In this document: in pieces, positions 35,785-45,001 of the stretch | Layout of the letters: each line of letters begins with the position of its first letter | Position numbering within the stretch: the stretch's first letter is position 1 | DNA from: Deltaproteobacteria bacterium | GTDB taxonomy: Bacteria; Desulfobacterota; Deferrisomatia; Deferrisomatales; BM512 | DNA: 64,000 nt | Reading direction: 5' to 3' | NCBI GenBank assembly: GCA_002869015.1 | Contig: PKTT01000065.1 | Coordinates: 17,272-81,271, forward strand | Notes under the pieces: model-generated | Seen by the model: the letters and a program-made list of their open reading frames with translations, nothing else | The model's database searches: none | Told to the model about the DNA's origin: nothing | Made by a program: the position numbers and the translations under genes

Positions 35785-37347
35785 TTAATTTGATTTATCA
35801 GAGCAAAGACCGCATGGTTCGCATCCTTTGGATGGGCAGGCTTGGGGAGGGTTAAGGGCTTTAGCGCGCTCCGCTTCACCAAGGAGACTTCGAGGGGAGG
35901 GCACGTTGGTTATAAAGTCCCAGGGAAGCCTTGACCCAAGCGGCTTTGCGCCGAGGATAGCTTCGGCTTCAGGACTTTTGAGGATGCGGTTCCAGTCGCC
36001 GCTGCCGGGGTTTTCAGCGAGCCACCGCCCTGCTTCCCGGCCCGCTCTCGAGAGGAGTCCCTGCACCTGCGCCCATTTTGGGGATTCGGCGGATACGTTC
36101 AAGCCTTTTACTTTGCCTGCCCCGCTTTTAATAGCGCGAATTCTCCTCGTCAAGGTATCACGGGAGGCCATTGCTTCCCATTGAAATGGAGTGTTGGGCT
36201 TTGGCACAAAGGGTGAAACGCCTAGGTTGACAACCCCGCGTCCCATCTCTCGGCGCGCTTTAGTGACCAAGTCAATCAGGGAGTCTATATCGCCATCGGT
36301 TTCACCGGGCAGGCCCACCATTGCGTAGATTTTAAGTGTTCTAATGTCGTGTGAGCGGGCAAGGGCGGCGGCCTTCAAAAGCACCTCGTCCTTCATTTTC
36401 TTTCCAACCTTTAGACGCAGGTCTTCGCAGCCAGCCTCCAGCGCGACGGTCAAAGTTCTTTGCCCGCCTTGTTTTAAAAGGGACAGATACTCATCATTAA
36501 TATTCTCCGCGCGAAAAGATGAGAGGGTGAAGGAGCCCGCGTGAGTCAGGGCAAACTCGGCGATCTCCTTAAATCTGGGGTGGTCGGAAACTGCCGCTCC
36601 GACAAAACCCAATCGGCCAGTTATCTTTGCGCCTTCGATTATCCATGGTTCAAGGTCGGAAACGGGGATAAAGCGGGTGGGGCGGTTTATGTATCCCGTG
36701 GCGCAGAATCGGCAACCGTGGGGGCAGCCTCGGCTTACTTCTAGAAGGTATGCACCCGAAAAAGCGTCCTCCTCTGAAATTATTCTGGTATGTGCCGGCT
36801 CCCAACCGGGAGGGGCTTTTTGCACAGCCACAGGTGTCGGCGCTGTTTTTTCGGGGATGTATATTCCAGGTATATTTTGTTTCTTTAAAAGCTTTAGAAG
36901 TTCCCCTCTGCCCGCGCCCCGATTTTCTATAAGAAAATCGATTAGGGACGGGAAGGTACCCTCCGCTTCGCCAAGATAGAAAACATCGATGAAGGCAGAG
37001 AGTGGCTCGGGGTTTATGGTGATTGCCATACCACCCGCTACTACAAGTGGGTGAACTTCATCTCTATTTTCTGCTATAGGCTCTAAACCATTATTAAGCA
37101 GAAACGCCACCACCCCCGGGTAATCGCCCTCAAAGGAGAGGGAAAAGGCGATCGTCCCAAAGGAGGATGGCGGCGTTACGTTTTTATTGAGCGGGCCGTC
37201 ACTGAAGAAAAGTTCGCAACTGGCATCGCTCTCGGTTATGAGGCCGTAGATTGTCTGTACGCCAAGGTTAGAGATCCCAACGCTTAAGCGATTGGGAAAG
37301 ACCAGGGCAAAGTCGTCTCTTGAGGCGTACCCCCTTCCACGGCCCAA
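35785..37347 (-). CDS. B12-binding-like radical SAM protein (TIGR03960-type N-terminal half), downstream of ftsZ
   Basis: About 520 aa from TTG 37347, just after the ftsZ stop; the ORF track extends 78 nt into ftsZ. N-terminal half FALVFPNRLSVGISNLG ... LVVAGGMAITINPEPLSAFIDVFYLGEAEG resembles a cobalamin-binding-like fold. The radical SAM core has the cluster motif SRGCPHGCRFCATGYI, KIYAMVGLPGE and NLGVSPFVPKPNTPFQWE. The C-terminal tail is unusually Cys-rich: CPSKGCEPCGLCSDKSN. A radical SAM gene behind ftsZ is recurrent in Geobacter-like genomes. The reaction is unknown. Confidence 0.82.
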   Translation of the reverse strand: MGRGRGYASRDDFALVFPNRLSVGISNLGVQTIYGLITESDASCELFFSDGPLNKNVTPPSSFGTIAFSLSFEGDYPGVVAFLLNNGLEPIAENRDEVHPLVVAGGMAITINPEPLSAFIDVFYLGEAEGTFPSLIDFLIENRGAGRGELLKLLKKQNIPGIYIPEKTAPTPVAVQKAPPGWEPAHTRIISEEDAFSGAYLLEVSRGCPHGCRFCATGYINRPTRFIPVSDLEPWIIEGAKITGRLGFVGAAVSDHPRFKEIAEFALTHAGSFTLSSFRAENINDEYLSLLKQGGQRTLTVALEAGCEDLRLKVGKKMKDEVLLKAAALARSHDIRTLKIYAMVGLPGETDGDIDSLIDLVTKARREMGRGVVNLGVSPFVPKPNTPFQWEAMASRDTLTRRIRAIKSGAGKVKGLNVSAESPKWAQVQGLLSRAGREAGRWLAENPGSGDWNRILKSPEAEAILGAKPLGSRLPWDFITNVPSPRSLLGEAERAKALNPPQACPSKGCEPCGLCSDKSN

Positions 37348-37354
37348 ATGCTGC

Positions 37355-38611
37355 TCAGTCTGCCTGCTTACGCAGGAAGGTTGGGGCGTCAAGGTCGTGC
37401 GAATAATCCTGATCGCCGGTTGCAACTCTTGTTATGCGCATAGCGCCGCCGAGGCGATTTCGCTCTTTCCTGATAAAAGTGGGTTCGTCTATGGAGCCCT
37501 CTCTCTGGAGTGGCTGGTCAGGCCCGTTTACAACCTTCGCGGCCGGCAGGTCCAGTAATGAAGCCGCAGCTTTGGCTTCATCAAAACCTGTTGCGATTAC
37601 TGTCACCTGAACGGAGGAACCCATATCTTCATCAATAACGTGACCGAAGAATATCTCAGCTTCTTCGTGCGCGGCCTCCTCAATGAAGCTTGCCGCCTCT
37701 GTTATCTCGCCTATGGTGAGGTCCGCTGGTCCGCGAAAGTTGATCAGCACCGAGCGGGCTCCCTGAATAGAGGCGTTTGCAAGCAGCGGGCTTGAGACTG
37801 CATCATGCGCCGCCGCCGCCGCGCGGTCCTCGCCATCTCGCCGACCCGTGCCCATGAGCGCCATTCCCTTGCGGCTCATAACAGCCCGTACATCGGCAAA
37901 GTCAACATTGATCCTGCCCGATGTGGTTATGAGGTCGGATATGCCTCTAACCGCCTGGCAGAGGACGTTGTCGACCATTGCATAAGCCTCTTCAGTTGAG
38001 GCGTCTTCCCCTGCAATTTCGAGGAGCCTTTCGTTGGGAATAATCAGGAGGGTGTCAACAGCTGCCTTCAATGCCTCAATTCCCTCGTCGGCGCGCTTCA
38101 TCCTCCTGCGCCCCTCAAAGGTGAAAGGCTTTGTAACTACGCCCACAGTCAGGGCGCCTGCATCTTTAGCCTGCTGGGCTATTATGGGGCTAGCCCCGGT
38201 ACCCGTTCCGCCGCCCATACCTGCTGTGATGAAGACCATGTCAGTGCCGGTTAACTCATCCTTTATGGAGGGGATGGACTCAAGCGCCGATTGTCTTCCC
38301 ACCTCAGGGTCGCCGCCTGCGCCGAGGCCGCGGGTTAGCCCAACGCCCAGCTGGAGCCTGGCGTCTGTGCGCTTATCCTCTAGCGCCTGCATATCAGTGT
38401 TGGCCACTACAAAGTCAACGCCGGTAACTCCCGATTCGATCATCGTATCGAGGACATTTCCGCCTGCGCCGCCTACGCCGATCACCTTGATCTTGGCCTG
38501 ATGCCTTGCTGAGGTTGGCGGCCTCTTTAGAGGCGCTTCCATCTGTTTGGGTGCCTCTTGCTCCTGAGGCGGCGTCGCTTGAGCCGGTGGCTCCAAAAAG
38601 AATTTCATCAT
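37355..38611 (-). CDS. ftsZ: cell division protein FtsZ
   Basis: 418 aa. A Pro/Gln-rich extension of ~38 residues (PPAQATPPQEQEAPKQMEAP) precedes the tubulin-like core KIKVIGVGGAGGNVLDTMI. The GTP signature AGMGGGTGTGASPI, T7 loop NVDFADVRAVM and a C-terminal conserved peptide DAPTFLRKQAD are present. Forms the division ring. AAGGAG is upstream of the tandem ATGATG. Last division gene of the dcw cluster; 79 nt separate it from ftsA. Confidence 0.96.
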   Translation of the reverse strand: MMKFFLEPPAQATPPQEQEAPKQMEAPLKRPPTSARHQAKIKVIGVGGAGGNVLDTMIESGVTGVDFVVANTDMQALEDKRTDARLQLGVGLTRGLGAGGDPEVGRQSALESIPSIKDELTGTDMVFITAGMGGGTGTGASPIIAQQAKDAGALTVGVVTKPFTFEGRRRMKRADEGIEALKAAVDTLLIIPNERLLEIAGEDASTEEAYAMVDNVLCQAVRGISDLITTSGRINVDFADVRAVMSRKGMALMGTGRRDGEDRAAAAAHDAVSSPLLANASIQGARSVLINFRGPADLTIGEITEAASFIEEAAHEEAEIFFGHVIDEDMGSSVQVTVIATGFDEAKAAASLLDLPAAKVVNGPDQPLQREGSIDEPTFIRKERNRLGGAMRITRVATGDQDYSHDLDAPTFLRKQAD

Positions 38612-38690
38612 CCCGTTCTCTCCTTTGTCTCTGCCCTTTTGAGACGGCCACTTAAAAATTTATTTACACCGCCGTGGCTAACGGTAGCTT

Positions 38691-39935
38691 TTATTCATCG
38701 CCGAAGAAAAAGTGCTGGAACCAGCCCTTCATCTTCTGGGTTATCCTTCCAAAGAGGTTCTCATCCGACTCGTTGAGCACGGCGTGTTGCTCTGACCTGT
38801 TTTTAATAGCATGCTCCACCAGGCCGACCCCGGTGGCGTAAGAGGGGTCCTTCAGCTGGTCCACAAGGCCCTCTATGTGCCTCGGCATTCCACGCCTCAC
38901 CGGGAGGCCGAAGACCTGCTCCGCGAGCTCAACCGAGCCCTCCAAGAGCGATGCCCCGCCGCAGAGAACCACACCTGATACCGCAGCCTCTTCGACTCCC
39001 CGCTTCTGTAGGTCCATTCTCACTAGAGAAAATATCTCTTCGGCCCGCGGCTCAACAATCTCAGCCAGTATTCGTCGGTTCAAAATCCGCGGGCGTCTGC
39101 CCCCGACACCCGGCACCTCGATAGTCTCGTCTTTACCCACCTTGCTGATTAGCGCGCAAGCATGCTTTCTCTTTATTTTTTCCGCTTCGGCGGAGGGGGT
39201 GCGAAGCCCCATGGCGATATCGCTGGTTACGTGGTTTCCGCCTAGGGTGAGCACAGAGGTGTGCTTTACCGACCCCTGTGCGATGACTACAATGTCCGTG
39301 GTGCCGCCGCCCATATCAACCAAAGCCACGCCAAGTTCACGCTCATCATCCGTTAAAACCGCCTCGGCCGAAGCCAGGGGTTCAAGTATGATGTCCGCTA
39401 CGTCCAGCCCGGCGCGGTTGCAACATTTGACGATATTCTGGGCGGCCGCCACCGCGCCTGTTATGACGTGCACATGGGCCTCAAGCCTAACCCCGCACAT
39501 CCCTACAGGCTCGCTTATGCCGTCCTGATCGTCGATAATGAACTCCTGGGGTATGATGTGCAGCACCTCGCGGTCCATCGGTATCGCGACGGCTTTTGCG
39601 GCATCGATAACTCTTCTTACCTCGTTTGGAGTAACCTCCTGATCCTTTAGCGCTATTACCCCGTGGCTATTGAAAGCCTGAATGTGACCACCCGCTATTC
39701 CCGCGTAGACCTGCCTAATCTCCCTCCCGCTCATCAGCTCCGCCTCCTCGACAGCGCGCTTGATGGACTGGACGGTGGACTCGATATTTATAACGACTCC
39801 TTTTCTTAGCCCGCTCGCGGGGTGAGTGCCGAAACCGAGGATGTGTAGCCCTTCTGGGGTTTCCTCGGCGACAACCGCGCATATCTTGGTGGTTCCTATA
39901 TCGAGGCCGACAACGGTGTTGGACCGGGGTTTCAT
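38691..39935 (-). CDS. ftsA: cell division protein FtsA
   Basis: 414 aa actin-like ATPase. VVGLDIGTTKICAVVAE (phosphate 1), the SHS2/1C region near VQSIKRAVEEAELMSGREI, GVALVDMGGGTTDIVVIAQG (phosphate 2) and VVLCGGASLLEGS (adenosine). The C terminus ends in an amphipathic membrane-targeting helix (ITQKMKGWFQHFFFGDE). It tethers FtsZ to the inner membrane. ATGA overlap with ftsQ upstream. Confidence 0.96.
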   Translation of the reverse strand: MKPRSNTVVGLDIGTTKICAVVAEETPEGLHILGFGTHPASGLRKGVVINIESTVQSIKRAVEEAELMSGREIRQVYAGIAGGHIQAFNSHGVIALKDQEVTPNEVRRVIDAAKAVAIPMDREVLHIIPQEFIIDDQDGISEPVGMCGVRLEAHVHVITGAVAAAQNIVKCCNRAGLDVADIILEPLASAEAVLTDDERELGVALVDMGGGTTDIVVIAQGSVKHTSVLTLGGNHVTSDIAMGLRTPSAEAEKIKRKHACALISKVGKDETIEVPGVGGRRPRILNRRILAEIVEPRAEEIFSLVRMDLQKRGVEEAAVSGVVLCGGASLLEGSVELAEQVFGLPVRRGMPRHIEGLVDQLKDPSYATGVGLVEHAIKNRSEQHAVLNESDENLFGRITQKMKGWFQHFFFGDE

Positions 39936-40690
39936 TGTTTTCCTCGCTCTCTCACGCTCGGCTCGAGCCGAGCGACGATCCTGTCGTCGTAGGTCAGATC
40001 GGCGGTCTTTGCGAACTCTCCGCGCCTTTCGAGGGTCTTTCTCAAGCGCGTGAGGAGGTCAAGTTTGCGGTCCAGTTCCCCCCTGCCGAAGCGTATCCGG
40101 GAGCAAAAGGGAAAATCACCGGTTACGAAAAAGCCATCTTCCGCGTCAAAATGAATCTCTTCGACCCTGCCTCCAAAGTTTTCTTCGCTGACCTTGCCGA
40201 GAAGCTCCATGAGCTCGCCTCTCTTTTGTTTGTCTCCCTCAAGGGAGCTCCAGCTAAAACCGGTGATGACGGGAAAATCAAGGCCGCCTCCCAGCGGCGC
40301 CTCTATAACCTTCCCATCGGCGGAGAAGTAATAAAGCCTCCCGGCCAAACTTATCAAGTAGGCGGGCTGGTATTCCTCTACCGCAATGTAAAGGGTGGAG
40401 GGGAGACGCCTCGTTACTTTTGCTCCCCGTACCCAGGGGAGCTTGGCAATGTCTTCACCAACATCGTCAATATCCCGCTTGAAGATTGATTCTCCCTCGA
40501 CCAGCCCGGCTATTCGCATGACGTGCTCGGGGGGGGTTCTAGTGTTTCCGCTAAGCTCAATCTTTCCAAGCTTGAAGGGGCTGACGTCAACAAGGGCAGA
40601 GGCGCCGAAAAAGAGCGCGCCCGCGACGCCCATCGTCGCCGCCGCCCAGATTGCGCCGTAAAATTGTCTCTTGCCGCCCTCTCTCTTCAT
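39932..40690 (-). CDS. ftsQ: cell division protein FtsQ
   Basis: 252 aa. Short cytoplasmic tail, one TM (FYGAIWAAATMGVAGALFFGAS), POTRA domain (FKLGKIELSGNTRTPPEHVMRIAGL ... LPWVRGAKVTRRLPSTLYIAVEEYQPAYLI) and the FtsQ beta domain. Bitopic divisome scaffold that contacts FtsL and FtsB. Overlaps ddl and ftsA by 4 nt on either side. Confidence 0.93.
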   Translation of the reverse strand: MKREGGKRQFYGAIWAAATMGVAGALFFGASALVDVSPFKLGKIELSGNTRTPPEHVMRIAGLVEGESIFKRDIDDVGEDIAKLPWVRGAKVTRRLPSTLYIAVEEYQPAYLISLAGRLYYFSADGKVIEAPLGGGLDFPVITGFSWSSLEGDKQKRGELMELLGKVSEENFGGRVEEIHFDAEDGFFVTGDFPFCSRIRFGRGELDRKLDLLTRLRKTLERRGEFAKTADLTYDDRIVARLEPSVRERGKQ

Positions 40691-41592
40691 GCTTTCAGTG
40701 AAGCCTCCGAAACCATTCTATCGACCAGCTCATTAAAGGAGATGCCAGCCGCCGCCGCCGCCTTGGGCAGGAGGCTCGTAGGGGTCATCCCCGGAATCGT
40801 ATTTACCTCAAGCACCCATGCATTGCCCTCCCCATCGAGGAGGATGTCGGTGCGCGCTGCCCCGGAACAACCAAGAGCAGCGTACGCGCGCGCTCCAAGT
40901 TCCTTGACTCTCTCTGTAGTTTCATCATCAAGCGTTGCGGGGCACGTATAGCGGGTTTTCCCCGGTGTATATTTAGCTTCAAAATCATATACGCCGCTCT
41001 CCGGCGTTATTTCGACTATTGGGAGTGCCTCGCCCGCGCCAAGAACGCCTACGGTGAGCTCCCTGCCTACTATGAATTTCTCTATGAGAACCGAACCATT
41101 TGTGCTCTCCCTAGCGGCCCGGATCGCGTCGCCAATATTTTCAGCGGCGTGAGCAATTCCCATACCTATGCTGGAGCCCTCCAGCGGCGCCTTCGCTACC
41201 AGAGGTGCTTTAAGCTCAACAGCGTCTGCCTCTTCATTGGCGCCAAGCACCTGAAATGGAGGCGTGGCTATACCTCTTGCTGCGAATACCTCTTTGGAGA
41301 GGATTTTGTCCATTGCCAGCGCGCTGGCGGTTACCGATGAGCCCGTGTAAGGGAGCCCCATGATTTCGAGCAAGCCCTGGACAGTGCCATCTTCTCCCCA
41401 ACGTCCGTGGAGGGCTATGAACACCACTTCAGGATCAATCTCCGCCAGGCGCAGGGGTAGTTCCCTATCAACGTCAACTTCCGTAACGAAATGTCCATTC
41501 TCCCGGAGGGCGGTTACCACGGCGCCGCCAGTCACGAGGCTAACCTCGCGTTCTTTACTCAAGCCTCCTTTGAGAACAGCTATTTTTGCCAC
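40687..41592 (-). CDS. ddl: D-alanine--D-alanine ligase
   Basis: 301 aa ATP-grasp enzyme. KIAVLKGGLSKEREVSLVTG, VFIALHGRWGEDGTVQGLLE, PYTGSSVTASALAMDKILSKE and VLEVNTIPGMTPTSLLPKAAAAAG show the complete DdlB-type active site. Start is GTG at 41592. Makes the D-Ala-D-Ala end of the peptidoglycan stem. Part of the dcw run between murB and ftsQ. Confidence 0.95.
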   Translation of the reverse strand: MAKIAVLKGGLSKEREVSLVTGGAVVTALRENGHFVTEVDVDRELPLRLAEIDPEVVFIALHGRWGEDGTVQGLLEIMGLPYTGSSVTASALAMDKILSKEVFAARGIATPPFQVLGANEEADAVELKAPLVAKAPLEGSSIGMGIAHAAENIGDAIRAARESTNGSVLIEKFIVGRELTVGVLGAGEALPIVEITPESGVYDFEAKYTPGKTRYTCPATLDDETTERVKELGARAYAALGCSGAARTDILLDGEGNAWVLEVNTIPGMTPTSLLPKAAAAAGISFNELVDRMVSEASLKA

Positions 41593-41603
41593 TTAATATT
41601 CCC

Positions 41604-42557
41604 CTATTTGCGTATCCGCAGCCGTTCACCAAGGCTGCTCCCAACCAAGCCTACTTTGAGGCTAAGACGGACCTTATGCTTTACATAAACTCGCTCTTGC
41701 ACCATTCCGATGAGCGCTATCAACTGACTCGCTGTGGCCTCCCCGATGTTGATGATGTAATTTGCATGGTCGCAGGAGACCTCCGCGTCACCGACGCGGA
41801 TACCTTTTAAGCCGCATCTGTCTATCAGCTCTCCCGCGGAGAGCCCCTCTTCAGGGTTTTTAAAGACCATACCAACAGTCGCCGCCTCAAAAGGCTGGGT
41901 CATCATCCTCTTGTCAAGCCACTCCTCTGTTAAAGCTTTAACCTCGTCGGGGCTTGCCTTTTTACCAGCGAAGGTGGCTGAGAGAATTATCGTGCCGAGC
42001 GGAAGATTGGAGGTTCTGTATCCAAAGCTGAAAGCATCCTTAGAAAGGATTTTTCTCTCAGCTTTTGAGTCCATTATCTCCAGCTCTTTTACACGTTTCC
42101 CGATTGACTCTCCCCAACCACCGGAGTTTTTATAGAGCGCGCCGCCAAGCGTGCCCGGTATACCCGCGAGGCTCTCGAAGCCGGATATTCCAGATGATGC
42201 CGCCCATTTTACCAGCTCACCAAGCATCACCCCGGCCTCTGCACGCACTGTCGTTTTGCCGCTCTCATCCTCCAGTGCCTCTATGCTGTCGAAGCGCTCT
42301 TTTAGTGCTATAACCGCCCCCCTTATGCCTCCATCACGCACGATGATTCCAGAGCCTCCGCCGAGGACGAAATAACCGATCTCCCGTTCCGAGAGAAACT
42401 TAACCACCTTGGCGAGGTCATCTCTGTCAGCGGGGGTTATTAGGATGTCGGCGTTTCCTCCCGTTCGCATAGTTGTGCGTTCGCGCATAGGAACATTCAG
42501 CTCCGCCACGCCGGAGATCTCCTTACGGAGAAGTTCGAGAGCGTTCGCTTTAGCCAT
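41604..42557 (-). CDS. murB: UDP-N-acetylenolpyruvoylglucosamine reductase
   Basis: 317 aa from ATG 42557 (GGAGGGG site); the ORF track starts 27 nt upstream. FAD-binding TTMRTGGNADILITPAD, LGGGSGIIVRDGG, LAGIPGTLGGALYKNSGGWG and TVGMVFKNPEEGLSAGELID, with the type I layout. It reduces UDP-GlcNAc-enolpyruvate to UDP-MurNAc. Its first codons overlap the murC stop (ATGGCTAA). Confidence 0.94.
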   Translation of the reverse strand: MAKANALELLRKEISGVAELNVPMRERTTMRTGGNADILITPADRDDLAKVVKFLSEREIGYFVLGGGSGIIVRDGGIRGAVIALKERFDSIEALEDESGKTTVRAEAGVMLGELVKWAASSGISGFESLAGIPGTLGGALYKNSGGWGESIGKRVKELEIMDSKAERKILSKDAFSFGYRTSNLPLGTIILSATFAGKKASPDEVKALTEEWLDKRMMTQPFEAATVGMVFKNPEEGLSAGELIDRCGLKGIRVGDAEVSCDHANYIINIGEATASQLIALIGMVQERVYVKHKVRLSLKVGLVGSSLGERLRIRK

Positions 42558-43932
42558 CACACCCCTCCTGAAGGGTGTCGACAAGGGCCTCCGAAACCTG
42601 CCAGATATTCCCTGCGCCCAGAGTAACTATGAGGTCGCCCTCCTTGGCAACTTCAAGTACAGCTTCAGCGGCATCGTCTATCTTGCCAACATAGGTGACG
42701 GAGCGGTGCCCGTGGGCCCTGATACGTTCCGCCAATGTCTCTCCGCTGATGCCATCGATTGGCTTCTCCCCTGCGGGGTAGATATCTGTCACAAAGAGTA
42801 TGTCAGCGCCGTAAAAGGCGGTGGAAAAGCGCTCAGCCAAATCCTGCGTGCGTGAGTATCTGTGTGGCTGGAAAATTGCGATAATTCTCCTGTCCCATGC
42901 CTCGCGCATTCCCGAGAGCATGGCTTCGATCTCGGTTGGATGATGCGCATAGTCATCCACAACCATTATCCCACGCCCCTCGCCTTTTATCTGTGAGCGG
43001 CGGTCAACCCCGTCGAAGCCGCTAAGAGCCCTCGCTATTACCTCAGGCTTTACCCCGAGCTCGAGCCCGACAGAAAAGGCTGCAAGAGCGTTCAGGACAT
43101 TGTGCTGCCCGGGCAAAGAGAGTTTGACCTCTGCTATCGGCACCTGATTCCGTAACACCTCAAATGTCGTCTTCCCCTCAGCCATACTTACGTGGCGAGC
43201 TGAAAGGTCTGCCTGGCGGCTTAGTCCATAGGTGATGGTGCGGCGATTTATTCTTGGTAAAACCTCCTGAACGCGCTGATCTTCCAAGCAGAGGACAACC
43301 GCTCCGTAAAAGGGAACTTTGTTGGCGAAATCGACGAAGGCATCCTCCATCGCCTCATCTGTACCGTAGTGGTTCATGTGCTCTCGGTCGATGTTGGTAA
43401 CAACCGCTATCGAGGGGGCGAGCAGTAGAAATGAACCATCGCTCTCATCAGCTTCCGCAACAAGAAATTTTCCCTGCCCAAGCCGCGCGTTGCTACCTAT
43501 TTTCCCCAGCTTGCCGCCAACCACGACTGTTGGGTCAAGCCCACCTTCGGAGAGGATGCATGCCACCAGCGAGGTGGTTGTGGTTTTGCCGTGAACGCCA
43601 GCCACCGCAACTGAATATTTCATGCGCATCAACTCTGCGAGCATCTCTGCGCGTGGAATTACAGGGATCAAATTATTCTGGGCTGTTACAACCTCCGGGT
43701 TGTCATCGTTTACCGCGGAGGAGATAACAACTACAAAGGAATCGCCTACATTTTCAGGTGAGTGGCCCAGATATATTTTTGCGCCGAGAGCTTCAAGCCG
43801 CTCCGTTATAGGTGAACTCCTGAGGTCCGAGCCGCTGACCTTGTAGCCGAGGTTAAGCAGAACCTCTGCGATTCCGCTCATTCCGATTCCGCCTATCCCC
43901 ACAAAATGTATTTTACGGTCTGTTTTGAACAT
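42550..43932 (-). CDS. murC: UDP-N-acetylmuramate--L-alanine ligase
   Basis: 460 aa from ATG 43932, one base after the murG stop, with GGGGAGG upstream; the ORF track starts earlier at 43950. IHFVGIGGIGMSGIAEVL, ATP motif VAGVHGKTTTTSLVA, and MNHYGTDEAMEDAF. The C-terminal domain includes VDDYAHHPTEIEAML and FQPHRYSRTQDL. Adds L-Ala to UDP-MurNAc. Confidence 0.95.
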   Translation of the reverse strand: MFKTDRKIHFVGIGGIGMSGIAEVLLNLGYKVSGSDLRSSPITERLEALGAKIYLGHSPENVGDSFVVVISSAVNDDNPEVVTAQNNLIPVIPRAEMLAELMRMKYSVAVAGVHGKTTTTSLVACILSEGGLDPTVVVGGKLGKIGSNARLGQGKFLVAEADESDGSFLLLAPSIAVVTNIDREHMNHYGTDEAMEDAFVDFANKVPFYGAVVLCLEDQRVQEVLPRINRRTITYGLSRQADLSARHVSMAEGKTTFEVLRNQVPIAEVKLSLPGQHNVLNALAAFSVGLELGVKPEVIARALSGFDGVDRRSQIKGEGRGIMVVDDYAHHPTEIEAMLSGMREAWDRRIIAIFQPHRYSRTQDLAERFSTAFYGADILFVTDIYPAGEKPIDGISGETLAERIRAHGHRSVTYVGKIDDAAEAVLEVAKEGDLIVTLGAGNIWQVSEALVDTLQEGCDG

Positions 43933-43933
43933 G

Positions 43934-45001
43934 TTATGCCTCCCCGGCAAGCGCTAGGAGGTTGTCCACGATATTGGCCGCCGCCCTTGTATTAGCTGAG
44001 TTGGCTGCTGCGTCAGCCATGGCGGAGAGTTTGGCTGGGTTATCCAGCCAATCTTTGATTTGCTCTGTTATTGCTTCGGGAGTTAGTTCATTTTCGGTCA
44101 AGCAGATAGCCGCGCCACGCGCTTCAGCCGAGCGGGCGTTGGCCTCCTGATGGTTACCGGCGGCATAAGGAAAGGGGATTAAAAGCGCAGGACGGGCCGA
44201 AGCCGCCAGCTCCGCTACGGTTAGTGCGCCTGCACGGGCTATAACGATCTGGGCCCGCCCATATGCCTCATCCATCTCTTCAATGAACTCCACTACCTTT
44301 ACCCTCTCCATATCACCATACCGAACTTTGACCTCCTCAAGATTACCCTTTCCGCACTGATGAACTACCTCAACTTCACTGCCAATGGACCTAATTGCTT
44401 CAGGGACCTTTGTGTTAAGGCTCCTGGCACCTTGGCTGCCGCCAAGAACGAGGACTCTGACTGCTCCCTCCCCAGGAATTTCGTAAGGCTTCGGTGATGA
44501 GAAAACTGCCCTTAAAGGATTGCCGGTCAACACGGCTTTACCCTCTGGAAACTCTGCTTTAGCACCCTCATCGCCTAGAAAAACACTCCTCACCAACTTG
44601 CCTAGAACGCGATTTGCAAGCCCTGCCTTCGCGTTTTGTTCCTGTATCGCGGATGGAACGCCCCGTAGCGCGCTCCATGCGACGACGGGGAAGGAGACAT
44701 AGCCGCCTACGCCAATTGTCGCATCAGGTTTAAAGCGTCGAATCAGCGCCGAGGCCTCTCCAAAGCCCTTTAGCACGCTCAATAAACCTTTGACCTTACC
44801 CGCCAAGCCTTTACCTACAATCCCGCCTGAGGTGACAGGAGCGAACTCTAATCCAAGACCGGGGAGCACCCGCGCCTCAATACCTGATGGGCTGCCCGCA
44901 TAAATAACCTCATGGCCGCCCCTTGAGAGTAGCTCTTGCGCTATGGCGACACCCGGATAAAGGTGCCCCCCTGTTCCGCCGCCGGTCACGAGGAGCCTCA
45001 C
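43934..45001 (-). CDS. murG: undecaprenyldiphospho-muramoylpentapeptide beta-N-acetylglucosaminyltransferase
   Basis: 355 aa GT-B enzyme. RLLVTGGGTGGHLYPGVAIAQEL (G-loop 1), GVGGYVSFPVVAWSA, AIQEQNAKAGLANRVL, VLVLGGSQGARSLN and IARAGALTVAELAASARPALLIPFPYAAGNHQEANA. Transfers GlcNAc to lipid I, giving lipid II at the inner membrane. GTG start overlaps the ftsW stop as GTGA. Confidence 0.95.
   Translation of the reverse strand: MRLLVTGGGTGGHLYPGVAIAQELLSRGGHEVIYAGSPSGIEARVLPGLGLEFAPVTSGGIVGKGLAGKVKGLLSVLKGFGEASALIRRFKPDATIGVGGYVSFPVVAWSALRGVPSAIQEQNAKAGLANRVLGKLVRSVFLGDEGAKAEFPEGKAVLTGNPLRAVFSSPKPYEIPGEGAVRVLVLGGSQGARSLNTKVPEAIRSIGSEVEVVHQCGKGNLEEVKVRYGDMERVKVVEFIEEMDEAYGRAQIVIARAGALTVAELAASARPALLIPFPYAAGNHQEANARSAEARGAAICLTENELTPEAITEQIKDWLDNPAKLSAMADAAANSANTRAAANIVDNLLALAGEA

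Noticed and set aside
38875-39528. 217-aa plus ORF opposite ftsA
   Set aside because: Ser/Thr/Pro-rich antisense shadow of ftsA; same reasoning for the long antisense ORFs at 13154, 47293 and 46947.
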